Shown in pieces: positions 32,526 to 35,697 of a DNA stretch of 35,697 nucleotides. Under the pieces are notes generated by a model. The model was given only the letters and a program-made list of their open reading frames with translations. It did no database searches and had not been told where the DNA came from. The translations under genes were made by a program, and so were the position numbers. The stretch comes from Candidatus Gerdarchaeota archaeon (GTDB lineage: Archaea > Asgardarchaeota > Heimdallarchaeia > JABLTI01): assembly GCA_016840945.1 (NCBI GenBank), contig JAEORJ010000013.1, positions 1 to 35,697 on the forward strand. The letters run 5' to 3'. Each line of letters begins with the position of its first letter. The first letter of the stretch is position 1.

Positions 32526-34010
32526 ATGAATAAAGCTTCTAGCGAGAACAACGGTACTCTCGAGTTAAAATCTAAACAAGAAAGCAGTTTAGGTACATAT
32601 TCTATTGATACTGGTATAGTATCTCAAAGAGAATTATCTCGAGAATTAGGCTTTAAAGAAGCTGTAAGTATTGGTCTTGGGGGCACCATTGGCGGTGGAG
32701 TGTTTAGCGTACTTGGTATTGTTGCTGGTATAGCTGGCCCAGCAGCTATCCTTTCATTTGCTTTTGGAGGCATACTAGGAATGCTTATAGGTTATTCATA
32801 TTCTAAGCTAGCCCTTCGTTATCCCTCCGCAGGTGGGAGCTATACTTTCTGCAAAGCTGCTTTTGGAAAGTATATTGGGGGATTCTTTGGTTGGCTGCTT
32901 TGGACCGGTTATTTAGCTTCCTGTGCATTATATGCTTATACTTTTGGCATTTACTTTGCTCATATGGTTTTACCGGAGACTGCTTCTCCATTAGTTATAC
33001 GATTAACATATTCTGCTTTTGCAACCGTTCTTGTTATTCTATCAACAATAATTAATCTTGTCGGTGTAAAAGAAACAGGTAAATCACAAAACATCATCGT
33101 TTTAATTAAGGTTATAATTTTAGTTGCTTTTGTAGCAATCACTCTGCCAGCAGCGATAAAAAATGCTCCAGAAAATCTTAATCCGTTCTTTATAAGTGAA
33201 GGCGTAGGGTTTTCACGAATAATGAAAGGACTAGCTTTTGCTGTTGTTGGTACCTCTATTTTATTTGTTGCTTTTGAAGGATTGGAATTAATTCCCAATG
33301 CGACTGAAGAGATTCAAGAACCAGAAAAAAACATCCCTAAATCAATTTATACTACTGTTATCGTTGCTACAATCATCTATCTCTTAGTATCTTTCACTGC
33401 TCTAGGCGGTACCAATTATGCTAATTTTACAGGTGAAAATAGCGATAAAGCTGAATATGCTTTAGCAATTGCTGCAGAACCCATATTAGGTTTTGCAGGT
33501 TTTGTTATAATTACTATTGGTGCTCTCTTTTCGACTGCAAGTGCCTTTAATGCTTCACTTTATGGGTCATCAAGATTGACTTATGTAATGTCTCGAGAAA
33601 GTATCTTTCCTCATTTCTTCCAAAGAGTTTCCAAAAAGACGAAAGTTCCTTTTATTAGTATTATAACAATTAGTGGAGTTACTTTGTTAATAACACTAAC
33701 ACTGAAGCTAGAGCAAATAGCACAACTAGCAAGCACTATTTTCTTGTTACTTTTCGCAACAGTCTCATTAGCTAGCTTGATTGTTAGAAAAGAAACAAAA
33801 GCAAATTTTATTTTACCCTTTTTAGGGTTCATAATGTCAGCTAGTATTTTTGGCTTATTTGTTTGGCATTTGATTCAGCAATTACTGCTTGGTGGGGAAG
33901 AAGCTCATAGTGCTAAAATAACGCTAATTATTTTACCAGTTATAATCGTTATAGTTGCAATAGGTAGTATAATAACTATTAAACTACAAGAGAAAAAAGC
34001 AGATAATTAA
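32526..34010 (+). CDS. APC-family amino-acid permease
   Basis: This 494-residue transporter has about twelve helices. The APC signature near the first helix is SIGLGGTIGGGVFSVLGIVAG, with the unwound substrate-binding segment GGTIGGGVF. RYPSAGGSYTF (TM3 loop) and the helix-6 region with VAFEGLELIPNATEEIQEPEKNIP also match the family. Cationic or neutral amino acids are common substrates, and none can be chosen here. The N-terminal 35 residues are hydrophilic, and there is no C-terminal USP domain. The USP is a separate upstream gene. AAGGT lies about 7 bases upstream of the ATG. A 10-codon ORF at 32483-32515 precedes it but lacks a ribosome-binding site. Co-regulation with the USP is likely but the 119-base gap may hold a promoter. 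Confidence 0.85.
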   Translation: MNKASSENNGTLELKSKQESSLGTYSIDTGIVSQRELSRELGFKEAVSIGLGGTIGGGVFSVLGIVAGIAGPAAILSFAFGGILGMLIGYSYSKLALRYPSAGGSYTFCKAAFGKYIGGFFGWLLWTGYLASCALYAYTFGIYFAHMVLPETASPLVIRLTYSAFATVLVILSTIINLVGVKETGKSQNIIVLIKVIILVAFVAITLPAAIKNAPENLNPFFISEGVGFSRIMKGLAFAVVGTSILFVAFEGLELIPNATEEIQEPEKNIPKSIYTTVIVATIIYLLVSFTALGGTNYANFTGENSDKAEYALAIAAEPILGFAGFVIITIGALFSTASAFNASLYGSSRLTYVMSRESIFPHFFQRVSKKTKVPFISIITISGVTLLITLTLKLEQIAQLASTIFLLLFATVSLASLIVRKETKANFILPFLGFIMSASIFGLFVWHLIQQLLLGGEEAHSAKITLIILPVIIVIVAIGSIITIKLQEKKADN

Positions 34011-34062
34011 GCATACTTTTTAATCTAGGTAGTTAATGCTTCACTAGATTAGGTGTGTGCTG

Positions 34063-35112
34063 ATGTTTAAACGTTCTCAAGAAAAGAAGAAACCTGAAAC
34101 AAATTTACAGATAACACTATTAATAACACCTAAAATTCTTGAGATTTTGCAATTAACTTCTGAAGAAATATCAGCAAAACAGGTTAATTTAGATGAAGAA
34201 CGAATTACTGCCTTATTATCACATTTAGAAAAAGTAACAGCACTCACTGATTTACGTTTGAAATTTTTGAAAGAAATAACCACAACAACGGTTAGAGAAA
34301 AGCAACTTAATGAAACTAAAACGATAGTTGAAAGCTTACGTGAAACTGACAAAACTTCGGGCTCAGCAATGAGTTTCCTTAAAGAAAAACTAGATTTATT
34401 GATTAAAGAAAGAGAGGATTTATCCTTCAAGATTTTAGAGTTAAAAGAAAAAATCACAACTATAGATTACGAACAATTGGCGGATGAAATAAAAGCATTT
34501 GTTTTCAATATTCAGTTTCTTGATGCGGCTAGTTGGGAAAAAGATTTGGATTATTATAGAACCCGTTTTCTTTTACAAAGAGAACAAGAAGAGGATGATA
34601 CCTTAAAGGAAGAGTTTAGAGAAAAAGAAGAGCGCCTACTTTCAGATGAGCAACTTGCTGAAGAATTACTTGCTGCACAAACGGTCCTAGAAAAAGAAAA
34701 AATAACTTTTACAGTAACAAAAAGAGATTTCCAGAAAATCATGCCTTTAGTGAATGATTATAATAGCATTATAAGTAAATTACCAGCAAAATTAGCTGGA
34801 ATAGTATTAACTGAATCAGCTGAGGAATTAATAGAAGAACAGAAAAAACAAGAAGAAAAGAGCTTTGAAACAGGCAAGGAATTGTATGCCCTAAAGAGAG
34901 AGCAAGGAATACTAACTTTGAAAACTTACGAGATAATTCAAACATTACGTTCCAGATTACTAAATATTACTGGTTCAATAGCTTCAAGAAATTTCCTTAT
35001 TAATGGTTTTAAAGAATTAGTAGATACTGCTCAAGATCAATCATTAGCAATTTCTGAGAAACTAGCATCACTGAACACCATCATTGATAGATTATTGCGT
35101 ATCCTTTCATAA
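34063..35112 (+). CDS. Coiled-coil protein of unknown function
   Basis: 349 residues, soluble and almost wholly helical. Heptad-like Leu/Glu/Lys spacing in about 50-140 and 165-235 predicts long coiled coils, with highly charged stretches such as REQEEDDTLKEEFREKEERL. There are no Cys or catalytic motifs, and no membrane segment. I start at ATG 34063, which has AGGTG 7 bases upstream. GTG 34057 would give two more residues. It stands immediately upstream of the Sec23/24-like vWA gene, 85 bases apart on the same strand, so it may be a scaffold or partner. Function is unassigned. Confidence 0.65.
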   Translation: MFKRSQEKKKPETNLQITLLITPKILEILQLTSEEISAKQVNLDEERITALLSHLEKVTALTDLRLKFLKEITTTTVREKQLNETKTIVESLRETDKTSGSAMSFLKEKLDLLIKEREDLSFKILELKEKITTIDYEQLADEIKAFVFNIQFLDAASWEKDLDYYRTRFLLQREQEEDDTLKEEFREKEERLLSDEQLAEELLAAQTVLEKEKITFTVTKRDFQKIMPLVNDYNSIISKLPAKLAGIVLTESAEELIEEQKKQEEKSFETGKELYALKREQGILTLKTYEIIQTLRSRLLNITGSIASRNFLINGFKELVDTAQDQSLAISEKLASLNTIIDRLLRILS

Positions 35113-35197
35113 GTTAATCTCACGCTATTTTTTAATCCAAAATCGAATTAACATAGCTTTATAAAGGAAAATAGAACCTTGTTGAGCAGTGATTAAA

Positions 35198-35697
35198 ATG
35201 GTCAAGGGAATTAAATTCTCAACTGGTGATAAAATACCAGCTTCTGAGAAACTCTTAGACGATATTCCCCTCGTAGGGGAACTATCATTTAGTGAATTAG
35301 ACGATGCTAAACCCGATATTAAGGGAAAACCAATAAGTTGCTCACACTGTGGTGCAATCTTAACAAATATCACTCTAATTCAAACCGATTCTAAAGTTGG
35401 CACCTTTTTTAATTGCCAATACTGTGGATCAGTTAATGTTATTGATCCAAAAGACCTTCCAACCAATATCAATGCCTATGCTGGCTGGCTAATCCCCCCT
35501 GACAAAATTAAAACAGATTTTGGAGCAGGCCTTCAAAAGGGAAATTCATTAATAGCTGCGTTAGATGTTTCGGGTTCAATGAGTGGGTCAAAAATAGAAG
35601 GGGTAAAACAAAGCCTCATTTCAACATTAAAATCCTATTCAAAATCGAAACCAGATGCATTGTTTGGTATGGTGACATTCGAAGACAATTTACGAAT
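35198..35697 (+). CDS. Zinc-ribbon plus vWA protein resembling Sec23/24 (3' truncated)
   Basis: ATG 35198 (GTGAT upstream) opens a frame to the right edge, 166 codons. After an acidic leader comes a four-Cys zinc ribbon: Cys48-x2-Cys51 in ISCSHCGAILTN and Cys73-x2-Cys76 in NCQYCGSVN. The layout (CxxC, AIL, ~20 residues, CxxC, N) recalls the zinc finger that precedes the trunk domain of Sec23/Sec24 in COPII coats. A von Willebrand A domain begins about 115, with MIDAS residues LDVSGSMSGSK (Asp123, Ser125, Ser127). Sec23/24-like proteins are reported in Asgard archaea. However, vWA proteins with zinc ribbons are also found elsewhere, and the intact MIDAS is more typical of prokaryotic vWA proteins. 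The missing 3' part would settle the identity. Confidence 0.6.
   Translation, partial: MVKGIKFSTGDKIPASEKLLDDIPLVGELSFSELDDAKPDIKGKPISCSHCGAILTNITLIQTDSKVGTFFNCQYCGSVNVIDPKDLPTNINAYAGWLIPPDKIKTDFGAGLQKGNSLIAALDVSGSMSGSKIEGVKQSLISTLKSYSKSKPDALFGMVTFEDNLR

Noticed and set aside
35125..35373. 82-codon minus-strand frame opposite the Sec23/24-like gene
   Set aside because: The plus-strand frame has clear zinc-ribbon and vWA motifs; the reverse frame is its shadow.

Overview
The window looks like a chromosomal segment from an Asgard archaeon (Promethearchaeota). It is AT-rich. Genes use ATG, GTG and TTG starts with GGAGG or GGTGAT ribosome-binding sites, and promoters resemble the archaeal box TTTAWATA. 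The lineage signal comes from a mix of archaeal metabolism and eukaryote-like signature proteins: an Arf-like small GTPase (25765-26304), a Rab/Ras-like small GTPase (30730-31299) and a truncated zinc-ribbon plus vWA protein resembling Sec23/24 (35198 to the right edge). Secreted LVIVD-repeat propellers add to this picture. I cannot resolve the class from one window. No rRNA, tRNA, CRISPR array or insertion sequence was seen.

Layout. 1-7765: the tail of an unidentified gene, a surface LVIVD-repeat protein, a polyferredoxin-like protein, an orphan E2-type acyltransferase, two GNAT acetyltransferases and a reverse-strand winged-helix protein. 7889-8283: a compact locus with tandem operator-like repeats, a TATA box, a 14-bp 5' hairpin, a hairpin over the ribosome-binding site, a 22-codon Lys/Pro/Gln ORF and a long 3' hairpin with T-tract. 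8322-15242 (minus): a surface and transport cassette made of a PadR regulator and a PadR C-terminal-only relative, an anchored beta-helix protein, a double FtsX permease and a fused double ATPase.

15381-17641: an ArsR-like regulator divergent from an operon of two TIGR04076-family proteins and a TatD-like hydrolase. The shared control region holds a 32-bp dyad and TTAGCAAAT repeats, and the second TIGR04076 gene appears to start on AUU. 17792-22857: two further LVIVD surface proteins; the first is split by an in-frame TAG and carries thrombospondin-type-3 repeats. 22948-27011: an EamA transporter, two unrecognised proteins, the Arf-like GTPase and a small membrane protein.

27222-30328: a complete four-subunit 2-oxoacid (pyruvate-type):ferredoxin oxidoreductase operon (gamma, delta, alpha, beta) behind a potentially structured leader. 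30493-35697: a 44-residue membrane microprotein with its own promoter, the Rab-like GTPase (P-loop lacking the usual Ser/Thr), a universal stress protein next to an APC permease, a coiled-coil protein and the partial Sec23/24-like gene.

Together the genes suggest an anaerobic, ferredoxin-based heterotroph with a rich cell-surface repertoire and eukaryote-like GTPase machinery. The most novel-looking items are the small RNA/micropeptide locus at about 8.0 kb, the Por-operon leader, the AUU start, the in-frame amber codon and the Ala-substituted GTPase.
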